From: Clostridium_AD sp050717535
Lineage (GTDB): Bacteria; Bacillota; Clostridia; Clostridiales; Clostridiaceae
Length of the DNA: 64,000 nucleotides
NCBI RefSeq assembly: GCF_050717535.1
Contig: NZ_JBOITM010000085.1
Coordinates: 5,748 to 69,747, forward strand
Direction: 5' to 3'
Position numbers and translations under genes: made by a program. A model generated the notes under the pieces. The model was given only the letters and a program-made list of their open reading frames with translations, made no database searches and was not told where the DNA came from. Below are positions 16,990-25,440 of the stretch, in pieces; position 1 is the stretch's first letter; every line of letters begins with the position of its first letter.

Positions 16990-17886
16990 ATGGAATATTA
17001 TTTTAATAGAATAGAAAATGTAATGCGTGGTCTTATTGAACGTAGAAGGCTTGAAAAAGTATGTTTAAACGGAACATTACCAGATGCATGTAAAGAACTG
17101 TATGATAGCTCAACAGTAATAATTTTAACAGGGTTTTATATTAGTAATGCTAGCGCAGCAGAAAATGATGGACCCTTAGGAACAGCATCCTTGGCAAATG
17201 CTCTAGAAAAGATAGGTAAAAAAGTTGTGATTTTAACCGACAATAATTGTAAAGAAGTTGTTGACATATGTATGAAGTTAATGAAAGTTAAAGCGAAACT
17301 AGAAGTAGTTCCAGGTATAGGTGAAGATAGTTTTTATTCTGAACTATTAAATAAATATAAACCAACACATATTGTTTCGATTGAGCGACCAGGAAGAGCA
17401 GTGGATAATGAATGCTATAGTATGAACGGTATAAAACTAACGAAATATGTTGCTGATTGTGATAAATTATTTTTAAGGGCACAAGAATTGGGTATAGTTA
17501 CAATTGCAGTTGGTGATGGTGGAAATGAAATAGGCATGGGGAATATAGAAAATGATATAAAAAGGTATGTTAAAAATGGGGAAAAAATATGTGCAAAGAG
17601 TACTTGTGACTATCTTATTGTAGCTGGTACTTCTAACTGGGGAGCTTATGCGCTTGTCTCAGGGTTATCATTGCTTTCAAATAAAAATGTTTTTCATAAT
17701 TATTATACAGAAATTAAAATGCTTGAAAAAGTAATGTCAGTAGGTGGGGTGGATGGATATACAGGCAAACCAAGTATGACGGTAGATGGTATAAAACTTA
17801 GCTACAATATAGGGCAGGTGGTTAACTTCAATTCAATTGTTGAAAGTTATCTTTCTTTAAATAGAATTAATGTAATAGAATTATAA
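16990..17886 (+). CDS. DUF4392 / D-glutamate-cyclase-like protein
   Basis: 298 residues. The sequence carries ILTGFYISNASAAENDGPLGTASLANALEKIGKKVVILTD, the signature of the DUF4392 domain found at the C-terminus of D-glutamate cyclases, and later AVGDGGNEIGMGN and the closing VDGYTGKPSMTVDG. In homologs the domain converts D-glutamate and 5-oxo-D-proline; enzymatic activity of bacterial stand-alone forms is less certain. ATG at 16990 after AAGGAG. Confidence 0.87.
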   Translation: MEYYFNRIENVMRGLIERRRLEKVCLNGTLPDACKELYDSSTVIILTGFYISNASAAENDGPLGTASLANALEKIGKKVVILTDNNCKEVVDICMKLMKVKAKLEVVPGIGEDSFYSELLNKYKPTHIVSIERPGRAVDNECYSMNGIKLTKYVADCDKLFLRAQELGIVTIAVGDGGNEIGMGNIENDIKRYVKNGEKICAKSTCDYLIVAGTSNWGAYALVSGLSLLSNKNVFHNYYTEIKMLEKVMSVGGVDGYTGKPSMTVDGIKLSYNIGQVVNFNSIVESYLSLNRINVIEL

Positions 17887-17929
17887 AAGAGGGGATTTTT
17901 AGCTGAATTAATGAGAGGAAGTTATAATG

Positions 17930-18250
17930 ATGAGTTTTTTATTTAAAGACAAAAATAAAAATAATGGAGTAGAAAAAATTGGGTTTGAAGAAGTTTTACA
18001 GGAAGATAAACTAATTAGAAGAGAAATAACCTATAGAATATTAAATACAGCAATTATATATAATGCTGAAGAGGAATACTATGATACATTGGCTACCTGT
18101 GTTAACGAAAACAATACAATAGAAACAATAAGCATAGAAGGTTTTGAAATACATGAAAATGTTATAGAGCTTAAAGGCGCATATCTTGACTATGAAGAAT
18201 ATGAAGAAGATTCAGAAGTTAAATATACTGGGACAATTTATTATTTATAA
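17930..18250 (+). CDS. Acidic 106-residue protein, paralog of 25441-25761
   Basis: Starts MSFLFKDKNKNN; the second ATG (17930) is chosen because the paralog starts there. Very acidic, rich in Glu, Tyr and Ile. The core is ILNTAIIYNAEEEYY then TLATCVNENNTIETISIEGF then IELKGAYLDYEEYEEDSE and YTGTIYYL. The two copies are clearly homologous along their whole length, differing mainly in residues 5-25. No family recognised and no signal peptide. It follows the DUF4392 gene by about 45 bp and may share its transcript; a terminator follows. Confidence 0.75.
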   Translation: MSFLFKDKNKNNGVEKIGFEEVLQEDKLIRREITYRILNTAIIYNAEEEYYDTLATCVNENNTIETISIEGFEIHENVIELKGAYLDYEEYEEDSEVKYTGTIYYL

Positions 18251-18270
18251 TTAATACATAGCAAACAAAA

Positions 18271-18296
18271 AAACTGTGACTATTACTCACAGTTTA
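18271..18296 (+). terminator. Hairpin terminator
   Basis: AAACTGTGA pairs with TCACAGTTT (18271-18295), followed by TATTATATT; a weak T-run. Confidence 0.6.
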
Positions 18297-18479
18297 TTAT
18301 ATTAAAGTAAAGGGGGACTTCGCTTTAATCGATATTTAATTTATATTTAAATAATAACATAGAATTGTGACAATAAAATGAACAAAATGTGTAGTATTTG
18401 TTAATTATTAAGAAATATAAGTTTTTATGGAAAATTAATAGAAGTATTGTAAAAAAAATGAGTACTCATTAATGAGTAC

Positions 18480-18995
18480 CTATTTTTTTACATTAAATAA
18501 TTTTTCGAAAATACCTTTTTTCCTATTTAAAATTACTTCAGCGGCGGCTTTAGCTCTTTGTCTTTCGAGGGTTTCAGTTAGAGTATTAAGTAATTGGATA
18601 TCATGCTCTTTAATAGTTTCAGGTAATGATAATATGGCTTTATGTTTTTCTTGATCTTGTCTAAAAAGCACTTGTGTATTTTCTAGTAATTTATTAATAT
18701 CGTAGAGCTGTCCGTCTTTTACAGTTAATTGTTCTTTAAGAAACTCGATATTATTTTTAAGTATATCAATCATATTTTCTTTTAATTGGGTTACTTCAGT
18801 AGCTGCAACTTCATCCTCGGCAGTTTGGTTATATTTTAGACATTGTTTAATTGCTTCTAAGCCTTCGTCATCTACACATGTTTTTCCATTATGGAATATT
18901 AAAAAAACTTTTATTTCAGGTAACTTCATCTTAGCATAAACAGTGACTGTACTTATTTTTAACTTTTTAGAGATTCTTAATGCATCATAGATCAT
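18480..18995 (-). CDS. HTH plus coiled-coil protein (DUF536-like)
   Basis: 171 residues. An N-terminal helix-turn-helix-like segment (YDALRISKKLKISTVTVYAKMK) resembles those of plasmid replication or partition accessory proteins. A long coiled coil (about residues 60-150) contains the repeat-like FLKEQLTVKDGQLYDINKLLENTQVLFRQDQE, similar to DUF536 tails. Likely DNA-binding. The ATG at 18995 follows TAGGAGG. No plasmid genes are nearby, so it may be a chromosomal relative or a leftover of an integrated element. Confidence 0.7.
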   Translation of the reverse strand: MIYDALRISKKLKISTVTVYAKMKLPEIKVFLIFHNGKTCVDDEGLEAIKQCLKYNQTAEDEVAATEVTQLKENMIDILKNNIEFLKEQLTVKDGQLYDINKLLENTQVLFRQDQEKHKAILSLPETIKEHDIQLLNTLTETLERQRAKAAAEVILNRKKGIFEKLFNVKK

Positions 18996-19288
18996 GGTAA
19001 TCGCCTCCTAATTTTATATAGAGTATATTCTCCATATATTTCCAAATACCTTTTTTTTGGAGTAAAATTTAATTGGATTTTGTTAAATTTAATAAGAAAT
19101 AACTCAACAATTAACCAAATTAGCTAGCAATGCACTGGTCTTAGTACTGGTCTTCCCATATTAGAATATTCATTTGCTTGTTCCAATATCTCTCCTGTAA
19201 CATCTAATTCATTTAAAATAGTATTACAGGTTGCAACTGTTTAAGAAATATTTTTACTGTAAATAATAAGATAATAGGAGATGTTAAA
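18996..19288 (-). other. Gene-free stretch with a possible gene remnant at 19124-19240
   Basis: On the minus strand 19124-19240 is an open frame of 38 codons without a start codon, reading TVATCNTILNELDVTGE and ending GRPVLRPVHC. Its composition looks coding rather than random, so it may be the 3' end of a lost gene. Nothing else was recognised here. Confidence 0.3.
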
Positions 19289-19780
19289 ATGTCAGATAAT
19301 GAAAACAAGGTATATGAAGTCCTTAAAGAATTAAATATTAATTTTGAAAAAAGAGAACATCCAGCTGTATTCACATGTGAAGAGGCGGAAGTGTTTACTG
19401 GGGATATGAAAGGCGCACATACTAAAAATTTATTTCTTAGAAATTATAAAGGCAACCATCATTATCTAATTGTGACAAAGGCTAGTAAAACATTGAATAT
19501 TAAAGAATTTGAGAAAAAAATAGGCGAAAAAAATATGGGCTTTGCATCTAAAGAACGCTTAATGAAATATCTTGGATTGACGCCAGGAGGAGTTAGCATC
19601 TTTGGGTTAATTAATGATGAAGCAAATGCTGTAAAATTAATTGTTGATAAAAATATTTTGGAAAATGAATTCATTAATTCTCATCCTAACGTTAATACAG
19701 CCACATTGAATTTATCCGTTGTTGATTTAAAAAAATTTATAAAATGGAGTGGAAATGAAGTTGAATTTATGGAAATCTAA
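19289..19780 (+). CDS. YbaK/ProX-type aminoacyl-tRNA deacylase (PrdX/ProXp-like)
   Basis: 163 residues, stand-alone editing domain that hydrolyses Ala-tRNA(Pro) mischarged by prolyl-tRNA synthetase. It shows the family pattern: EHPAVFTCEEAE near residue 22, KNLFLRNYKGNHHYLIV, the conserved Lys in TKASKTLNIKEFEKKIG, and GLTPGGVSIFGLIND. Length is normal. ATG at 19289 after ATAGGAGA; a strong terminator follows. Confidence 0.92.
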   Translation: MSDNENKVYEVLKELNINFEKREHPAVFTCEEAEVFTGDMKGAHTKNLFLRNYKGNHHYLIVTKASKTLNIKEFEKKIGEKNMGFASKERLMKYLGLTPGGVSIFGLINDEANAVKLIVDKNILENEFINSHPNVNTATLNLSVVDLKKFIKWSGNEVEFMEI

Positions 19781-19794
19781 TAAATAGTGTATTA

Positions 19795-19833
19795 AAAAAG
19801 TAGTTAAGATAGATATCTTAACTACTTTTTACT
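19795..19833. terminator. Bidirectional hairpin terminator
   Basis: AAAAGTAGTTAAGATA pairs with TATCTTAACTACTTTT with only GA in the loop; shared with the convergent small gene. Confidence 0.88.
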
Positions 19834-19848
19834 TGGGGAATATCAATT

Positions 19849-20061
19849 TTAAATTGATTGTGCAAAATGGCATTTAATAATATTGTTATCTTTGGAAGCT
19901 AATGTTCTAAAATGTTCTTTTAATCTTTCTTTAAAATTATCATCCATTTCAATTTTTTTTTCGTTTTTATAATGTAGACTTTTATATATTATTTTATCCT
20001 CATTCTCTTTCATATATCTATATAAAATTGTACTTAATTTTTCACCTTTGTTGTTATTCAT
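19849..20061 (-). CDS. Small charged protein, unknown function
   Basis: 70 residues, highly charged and helical (LSTILYRYMKENEDKIIYKSL, then NFKERLKEHFRTLASKDN). ATG at 20061 with GGAGATGTGATAT upstream. No domain recognised. It stands alone between two terminators. Confidence 0.55.
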   Translation of the reverse strand: MNNNKGEKLSTILYRYMKENEDKIIYKSLHYKNEKKIEMDDNFKERLKEHFRTLASKDNNIIKCHFAQSI

Positions 20062-20256
20062 ATATCACATCTCCATAAAAGTAATTAGTGCATCAAATTT
20101 AACTTATGCACTTATTATACACTATATTACACAAAACGACAAAGTATTTATTTTTTTATGATTATCATAGTATATTATATGATTTTATTGAATAAAACCA
20201 TAAAATAGTATAAAATTGCAAGAAATTTAGGCTGAATATTCCTATAATATTAAAAT

Positions 20257-20280
20257 AAGGCAGGGATTGTCCCTGCCTTT
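20257..20280. terminator. Hairpin terminator without an obvious gene
   Basis: AAGGCAGGGA-TTG-TCCCTGCCTT. On the minus strand it is followed by ATTTTAATATT. It lies about 65 bp past the stop codon of the possible small ORF at 20344. Confidence 0.65.
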
Positions 20281-20343
20281 AACTATTATGACAATAATAG
20301 TTAACTAATCTATGACTTTCTAAATGATAATGCTAATGATGAA

Positions 20344-20538
20344 TTAAATAATACTTGTAATAATAACTTCAATGCCATAACTTAACATTCCATATCCAAT
20401 CATCATTAGAAAGGCGATACCAACTCCACCCCAACTTCCGTTACCGGCTTTTATTATTTCTTGATTAATGTTTTCAGAACATTGATTATTCCTTTTAATT
20501 TTAGTTGCTACATTTTTATTTGCATATTCTATTATTAT
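20344..20538 (-). other. Possible small peptide gene or remnant, no standard start
   Basis: Open frame of about 64 codons on the minus strand. It reads KRNNQCSENINQEIIKAG, then GNGSWGGVGIAFLMMIGYGM and ends SYGIEVIITSII. The Asn/Glu-rich front, a Gly-rich junction and a hydrophobic tail recall bacteriocin-type or holin-like peptides. No ATG, GTG or TTG is in frame; an ATG in a neighbouring frame (atgcaaataaaa) would need a frameshift. The hairpin at 20257-20280 could terminate its transcript. Identity is a guess. Confidence 0.3.
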
Positions 20539-20701
20539 ACACCATTTGTTGGATTAAAACTAAATATGAGCTGCTTGTAGTAGTGAAGAGTATTTTTAGA
20601 AACTATTAGTAATGTGGATGTAGCAAAAGTTTATTTAACACATGATTGTCGAAAAAAAAGATATTGTGTCTATAAGTTTGTTAAAAAAAATACAAAAAAA
20701 G

Positions 20702-20730
20702 TTGAATTATGTTATAAATGGGGTTAAAAT
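20702..20730 (+). promoter_or_regulatory. Probable promoter of the chemoreceptor gene
   Basis: TTGAAT (20702-20707), a 17-bp spacer and TAAAAT (20725-20730). No sigma-D (TAAA / GCCGATAT) sequence and no c-di-GMP riboswitch signature was seen in the 300 bp before the gene. Confidence 0.45.
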
Positions 20731-20852
20731 TAGGAAATGGTTCGAAATTGTAAATGATTCAAATAATTACAGATTCAAGTTATTAATATAGCAAACCACT
20801 TTCCATAAAAGATTTCGAAACATACATTATGAAAAAAAAGGGGAGCGTTAAC

Positions 20853-22571
20853 ATGAATTTTTTTAAAAATTTAAGCGTGAGGAAAAAACTTGTATCAATA
20901 TTTTCAGTAGTCTGTATTTTTATTGTTTTAATAGGAGTAGAGGGGATAGTAAGTTCAGCAAAGATAAATGAGGGCTCCAAGACTATATACAGTAATAATT
21001 TAATATCTATTAAGGATTTGGAAGAAATTAAAGGACATCTAAATGAAATTAGCGCAAACATGCTTAGAATTGTTTTTGAAAGAGATAAATCAAAATTAGA
21101 TGAGCAACTAAAGGATATAGATAAATTAATAAATGACAATGTAAAATATGATAAGGAATATAGCAATCTAGCGACAACATCCATAGAAGAAGATAAGATT
21201 TATGAGGATTTCAATGATGATTTAGTAAAATATAATGAAGTAGGTACTAAAGTCATTGAGCTTGTAAAATCTAATAACTATGCGGACACAGTTAAAATTT
21301 CCAATTCAGAACTTGAGGTAATAAGAATTTCTATGATTGAGAAATTAGAGAAATGTATTACTATAAATAATCAATCAGCACAGCAGGCAAATTCAAATAA
21401 TATAGCTCAATTTAATAAGGCTAAGAATTTAATTGTAATTTATACAGGAATAGCATTTTTAATTATAATCCTTCTGGCTTACATATTAACTAAAAATATA
21501 ATATATCCATTAAATAAAATAAAGAACTTCGCAGTTCGATTATCCAACTATGATCTTTCTGGAACAATGACTGTTGAGAGAAAAGATGAATTTGGACAAA
21601 CAGGCATTGCATTAAATATTGCTCAGGAAAATATTAAAAAATTAATAAAAGATATAATCAGCAATTCTTCTGATATGAGTGCTTCTTCTGAAGAACTTTC
21701 AGCTACGGTTGAGGAAATAACAGCTAAAATAGAAATTATAGATAGTTCAACAATGGAAATAAATAGTGCTGCTCAAGAAGCTAGTGCGACGTCAGAGGAA
21801 ATAACTGCATCCATTGAAGAAGTTAATGCAAGTATGGAAGAGTTATCTTCGAAGGCTATGGAGGGTGGCGATAATGCTTCTCAAATTAAAGATAAAGCTA
21901 GGAAGGTTCAAATTTATACTAAAAATTCATTAGAGCAAAGTAATAGTATTTATGAAGAAAAAGAAAAAAATATTTTAAGAGCTATAGAACAGGGAAAGGT
22001 TGTAGATGAAATAAAAATTATGGCGGATGGAATTGAAGCAATAGCAACACAGACTAATCTACTTGCCTTAAATGCAGCTATTGAAGCTGCTAGAGCCGGA
22101 GAGCAGGGAAAAGGGTTTGCAGTAGTTGCAGATGAAGTAAGAAAGCTTGCAGAAAAATCTTCGGAAACTGTAAATAGCATTCAAGGTACTATAGCAAAAG
22201 TACAAGATGCATTTAAGAATTTATCGGAAAACAGCAATGATATACTTAAATTCATTGTAGAGAATATTAAACCTATATTAGAACAATACTCAAAATCCGG
22301 AGTGATGTATGGCGAGGATGGAGAATTTGTTAGTGCTATGTCGGAAGAAATTGCATCAATGTCAGAGGAAGTGGAAGCCACAGTAAATCAGATTAGTACG
22401 GCAGTTCAAACTCTTGCACAAAATTCACAACTTTCTGCAGAGCACACAGGAGATATTCAAATTAGTGTTGATGAAACCACAGAAGCTATGGAACAAGTAT
22501 CACAAACTTCGCAAATTCAAGCAGAGCTTGCACAAAAACTTAATGAATTGGCACTAAAATTTAAGATTTAA
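20853..22571 (+). CDS. Methyl-accepting chemotaxis protein
   Basis: 572 residues from the ATG at 20853, 7 bases after GGGGAG (an ATG at 20829 is in frame but lacks an RBS). TM1 near 12-32, a four-helix-bundle type ligand region (4HB_MCP-like) to about 190, TM2 near 190-212, a HAMP segment (YPLNKIKNFAVRLSNYDLSG), then the long signalling coiled coil. The hairpin tip is intact: AIATQTNLLALNAAIEAARAGE. Glu/Gln pairs for methylation flank it. It clusters with CheA/CheW elsewhere in the cell; the ligand is unknown. No other chemotaxis gene is in this window. Confidence 0.95.
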   Translation: MNFFKNLSVRKKLVSIFSVVCIFIVLIGVEGIVSSAKINEGSKTIYSNNLISIKDLEEIKGHLNEISANMLRIVFERDKSKLDEQLKDIDKLINDNVKYDKEYSNLATTSIEEDKIYEDFNDDLVKYNEVGTKVIELVKSNNYADTVKISNSELEVIRISMIEKLEKCITINNQSAQQANSNNIAQFNKAKNLIVIYTGIAFLIIILLAYILTKNIIYPLNKIKNFAVRLSNYDLSGTMTVERKDEFGQTGIALNIAQENIKKLIKDIISNSSDMSASSEELSATVEEITAKIEIIDSSTMEINSAAQEASATSEEITASIEEVNASMEELSSKAMEGGDNASQIKDKARKVQIYTKNSLEQSNSIYEEKEKNILRAIEQGKVVDEIKIMADGIEAIATQTNLLALNAAIEAARAGEQGKGFAVVADEVRKLAEKSSETVNSIQGTIAKVQDAFKNLSENSNDILKFIVENIKPILEQYSKSGVMYGEDGEFVSAMSEEIASMSEEVEATVNQISTAVQTLAQNSQLSAEHTGDIQISVDETTEAMEQVSQTSQIQAELAQKLNELALKFKI

Positions 22572-22595
22572 AGGGGCTTAGGCCTCTTTTTTTTA
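22570..22595 (+). terminator. Terminator of the chemoreceptor gene
   Basis: AAGGGGC-TTAG-GCCTCTT followed by a T-run, starting at the stop codon. Confidence 0.85.
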
Positions 22596-22683
22596 GTTGG
22601 AAATTAGGTGTGGGAGACAATTATCCCCATTTTTATTGACTACTATCATGAAAATGAAAATTAGGGTTTCAAAAAAACAAAAT

Positions 22684-22714
22684 AATCGATAGGGCATATG
22701 ATGCCATATCGATT
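22684..22714 (-). terminator. Terminator of the GNAT gene
   Basis: AATCGATA and TATCGATT with inner GGCAT / ATGCC pairing; on the minus strand ATTATTTTGTTTTTTTG follows. Confidence 0.75.
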
Positions 22715-22740
22715 AAAGTGAATTTTAAAATATACTTGTC

Positions 22741-23181
22741 TTACTTAATTTTAAAAACCATAACCTCTTCTTCTTCTTCAATTTTACCTGTAAATTCAAA
22801 GCCAAAACTATTGTATAGATTTTTAGCTCTTGAATTTTCAGGTACTTCACTAAGATATACTTCCTGGTAATCATAATTATTAACAATGTATTCAATTATT
22901 TTTACCAAGGCTCCCTTTCCATATCCTTTTCCTTGGAACTTTTCATCAATCATAAACCTGCAAATCCAAATTTCTTTATCATCCACTTCTTCGTTAAGCA
23001 TAACAAAGCCAACCATAGTTTTATCATTATAAATACACAGGGGTATGCATTTAGGTTCATATTTTGATTGTGCCAAAGAAAACGAATTAGTTGCTACAAA
23101 ATTCTTTTGCGTCTTTGCAACCTTTAAACTCACACATTCCATCCAGTTATCAGAGTTTACATCCACTAAAAAAACATTCAT
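22741..23181 (-). CDS. GNAT-family N-acetyltransferase (spermidine/PaiA-like)
   Basis: About 146 residues from the ATG at 23181, after GGAGGAA; a frame extension to 23196 contains that RBS. The acetyl-CoA motif A is FQGKGYGKGAL (residues 86-96) after the strand ICRFMIDEK, and motif B has NSRAKNLYNSFGFEFTGK. It resembles BltD/PaiA-type polyamine acetyltransferases by layout; the substrate is not proven. Single gene. Confidence 0.88.
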   Translation of the reverse strand: MNVFLVDVNSDNWMECVSLKVAKTQKNFVATNSFSLAQSKYEPKCIPLCIYNDKTMVGFVMLNEEVDDKEIWICRFMIDEKFQGKGYGKGALVKIIEYIVNNYDYQEVYLSEVPENSRAKNLYNSFGFEFTGKIEEEEEVMVFKIK

Positions 23182-23323
23182 ATAAAATTCCTCCATTAAA
23201 TATCTAGTGTACTTACTTGTACACTGATTGATTTTTTATAGAAAAACAAGTTATTATCGTAATATTCTGTATATATACATTTTACCTCATTAGCTATATA
23301 AAATCTACAATTAAATTGATAAG

Positions 23324-23638
23324 TTAGACACGTCTTACAAAAAATATATTTACCATATTTGATATATCTTTAACCTGCTTTAGTAGACTAGCTTTATGTT
23401 TGCTTTCTAGTTCTAGCTCTAGTTCTACGGACTTATCAAAGTGATCTTCAATAGACTTTTTATTTCTTCCTGTAATAATCAGTATTTCTTCTATACCTGA
23501 AGCCACAGCCTCTTCTATAATGTATTGCATTGTCGGCTTATCAACTATAGGTAGCATTTCTTTAGGTAGTGCTTTTGTAGCAGGTAAGAACCTTGTTCCA
23601 AGTCCTGCTGCCGGTATAATAGCTTTTTTAATTTTCAT
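23324..23638 (-). pseudogene. galU: galU fragment (UTP-glucose-1-phosphate uridylyltransferase)
   Basis: The enzyme makes UDP-glucose from UTP and glucose-1-phosphate. Only the first 100 residues remain: KAIIPAAGLGTRFLPATKALPKEMLPIVDKPTMQYIIEEA is canonical and intact, up to NMVNIFFVRR, where homologs continue QKEPKGLGHA. Here the frame ends within two codons. Normal length is about 290, so the active site is incomplete and the gene is dead or shortened. It lies 60 bp after gtrA in the same direction, so it was probably cotranscribed from promoter module D. Confidence 0.9.
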
Positions 23639-23697
23639 ATAAAAAATCCCCTTTTTTCGGTGTGTTATTTTTATTGACTTAAAAAACTAGGTGAGGG

Positions 23698-24159
23698 TTA
23701 TGCTACTTTTTTAGTATAAGGTACTGATTTTCCAATTGTACCAAAAACCCAAAATCTGTATCCTAAAAAATTAACTACTTGTGCGAGTATCATAGAGATG
23801 ATTTTTGCAAAAAAAGGACTCATAGAACCATAAACCATAAATATACTTAAGCCTATTAAGCTTACACCTAAAGATGCTGAATTAACTACAATAAATTGAA
23901 CGATTTCTTTTGTTGTTTTCTTACTAGTTTTTGTATCATTAAATGTCCAAAATTTATTTAGAGTGTAACTATTTAATGTTCCAGCTGAATATGATAATAT
24001 CTGACTTATAACAAAGTTAACACCAAATAAACTATTTAGTAGAGAAAACATTCCAAAATCAATTATAGTATTTAAGCCACCTACACAGCTAAATCTTAAA
24101 ATATGTTTAAACTTTTCATTATTCATAAAGGTATTATAAAGACTTTTAACAGTATTCAT
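23698..24159 (-). CDS. GtrA-family membrane protein (polyprenyl-phosphate-sugar flippase)
   Basis: 153 residues with four hydrophobic helices and the GtrA hallmarks: HILRFSCVGGLNTIIDFGMFSLL near the start, SYTLNKFWTFND in the middle loop and NFLGYRFWVFG at the end. The family is thought to flip undecaprenyl-phosphate-linked sugars made by GtrB-type enzymes. It precedes the galU fragment and has promoter module D upstream, the same module as the gtrB-like gene at 3.1 kb. Confidence 0.92.
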   Translation of the reverse strand: MNTVKSLYNTFMNNEKFKHILRFSCVGGLNTIIDFGMFSLLNSLFGVNFVISQILSYSAGTLNSYTLNKFWTFNDTKTSKKTTKEIVQFIVVNSASLGVSLIGLSIFMVYGSMSPFFAKIISMILAQVVNFLGYRFWVFGTIGKSVPYTKKVA

Positions 24160-24204
24160 ATGTTCAGCTCCTTTTAAATTACTATATTTAAATGGTAACA
24201 GAAG

Positions 24205-24246
24205 AATGTATAAGAATTATCAAATGATTATGTGAGAAATATGGTA
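24205..24246 (-). promoter_or_regulatory. Direct-repeat promoter module D (gtrA-galU)
   Basis: Minus strand: TACCATA (24246-24240, degenerate), TCACATA (24235-24229), ATTTGATA, then -10 TACATT (24210-24205) exactly 25 bp after the start of the second heptamer, as in modules A and B. Confidence 0.65.
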
Positions 24247-24347
24247 AAATAAAATAACAATGTAAGTTAATATACAAATTGACTTTAAAAGCTAATATAA
24301 AGGAAAAATTAATCATAAAAAGTACGAAAGTTAAATGGGGGCTAATT

Positions 24348-24809
24348 ATGAAAATTAAAGTTGGTTTATCGAAACAAATATCTTATATTTTACTGCTTGC
24401 CATTGGTTCAATGCTCATAAATGGTTGCGATGTGCAATCCAAGCAAGAAATGAAAAGTATTATTAGCAATATTAAGGAATCGCCTGAAGTTATAGCCGTA
24501 AGGAAGTCTAAAATGGAAGATGGTGTAATCTTAGGTGACCTTATTGATGCAGGTATATCGGATACAGTTTGGAAAATTTATGACCCTGCTGAAGATGGAA
24601 ATAAGTATGTTACCATCACGGGCAATGTTTTGTATCTTGACAAACCGGTAGTTGTAAAAATTCAGTATCGGATGTATGATAATGGAAAAATAAAATTTAA
24701 TGCTATGGAATATAATGATGTTCCACAAAATGATATTATCACCGCAGCTATGTTTAATTATCTTAATGATGAGTACAAGGCTAAACTTAAACCTAAAAAT
24801 AAAGATTAA
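24348..24809 (+). CDS. Small secreted lipoprotein, unknown function
   Basis: 153 residues from the ATG at 24348 (an upstream TTG-initiated extension adds a non-signal-like stretch). N-terminal signal with lipobox LINGC near residue 27. The mature part is about 125 residues (KQEMKSIISNIKESPEV, later YVTITGNVLYLDKPVVVKIQYRMYDNGKIKFNAMEYND), a pattern of paired beta strands. No family recognised. The HIT gene follows 46 bp later and may be cotranscribed. Confidence 0.75.
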   Translation: MKIKVGLSKQISYILLLAIGSMLINGCDVQSKQEMKSIISNIKESPEVIAVRKSKMEDGVILGDLIDAGISDTVWKIYDPAEDGNKYVTITGNVLYLDKPVVVKIQYRMYDNGKIKFNAMEYNDVPQNDIITAAMFNYLNDEYKAKLKPKNKD

Positions 24810-24855
24810 AGACCAGGGACTCATATCTTAATACAAAATAAAGGGGACAAGAATA

Positions 24856-25233
24856 ATGTCAGAATGTATTTTTTGTGATTACAGTAAATCAGAAATAATA
24901 GTAGAGAATAGATTGACCTATGCTATACTTGATCATTTCTCAGTAAATAATGGTCATTGTTTAATTATACCCAAGAGGCATTTTGCTGATTTTTTTGAGG
25001 CAACTGAGGAAGAAATCAAATCAATATATAGCTTAATGCATGAAGTAAGAGAAATGTTTGATATTCAATATGAACCAGCAGGATATAATATAGGCATAAA
25101 TGTTGGAACTTATGCTGGACAAACTATAAATCACTTACATGTGCATTTGATTCCTAGATATATAGGAGATGTAACTGATCCAAGGGGTGGGGTTAGGAAT
25201 TTAAAAGGAAATTTGGTGGAATATAATGGATAG
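24856..25233 (+). CDS. HIT-family hydrolase
   Basis: 125 residues. The histidine triad is HLHVHLIPR (residues 95-103), preceded by NIGINVGTYAGQTINHLH. A Cys pair near the start (CIFCDYSK) fits the zinc-binding N-terminus of Hit/Ap4A-hydrolase-like proteins. The end DPRGGVRNLKGN is typical of this subgroup. Members hydrolyse dinucleoside polyphosphates or nucleoside phosphoramidates. ATG at 24856 after AAAGGGGAC. Confidence 0.93.
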   Translation: MSECIFCDYSKSEIIVENRLTYAILDHFSVNNGHCLIIPKRHFADFFEATEEEIKSIYSLMHEVREMFDIQYEPAGYNIGINVGTYAGQTINHLHVHLIPRYIGDVTDPRGGVRNLKGNLVEYNG

Positions 25234-25258
25234 GCAATTGATGCTTATCCATTTTCTT
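25224..25258 (+). terminator. Terminator overlapping the HIT stop codon
   Basis: ATGGATAGGC and GCTTATCCAT (one G-T pair) then TTTCTTTTG. Confidence 0.75.
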
Positions 25259-25440
25259 TTGTTCCTTGGATTTTACTTACCTATTTTAAATTGTGTAAAT
25301 CAACTCATAAAGCTTAACTTAAAAATATATAGTAAATTAATTCGTGGTTTATATATCCATTTTATGTATATTATAGTACAATTAAATAAATGTTTTGTAC
25401 AAGTAAGCACATTAGATGTAATTGGGGGGAAGTAATAAAA

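Noticed and set aside
20560..20850. Possible c-di-GMP riboswitch before the chemoreceptor
   Set aside because: A GCAAACC-like string occurs near 20790, but no GEMM core or tetraloop receptor is present.
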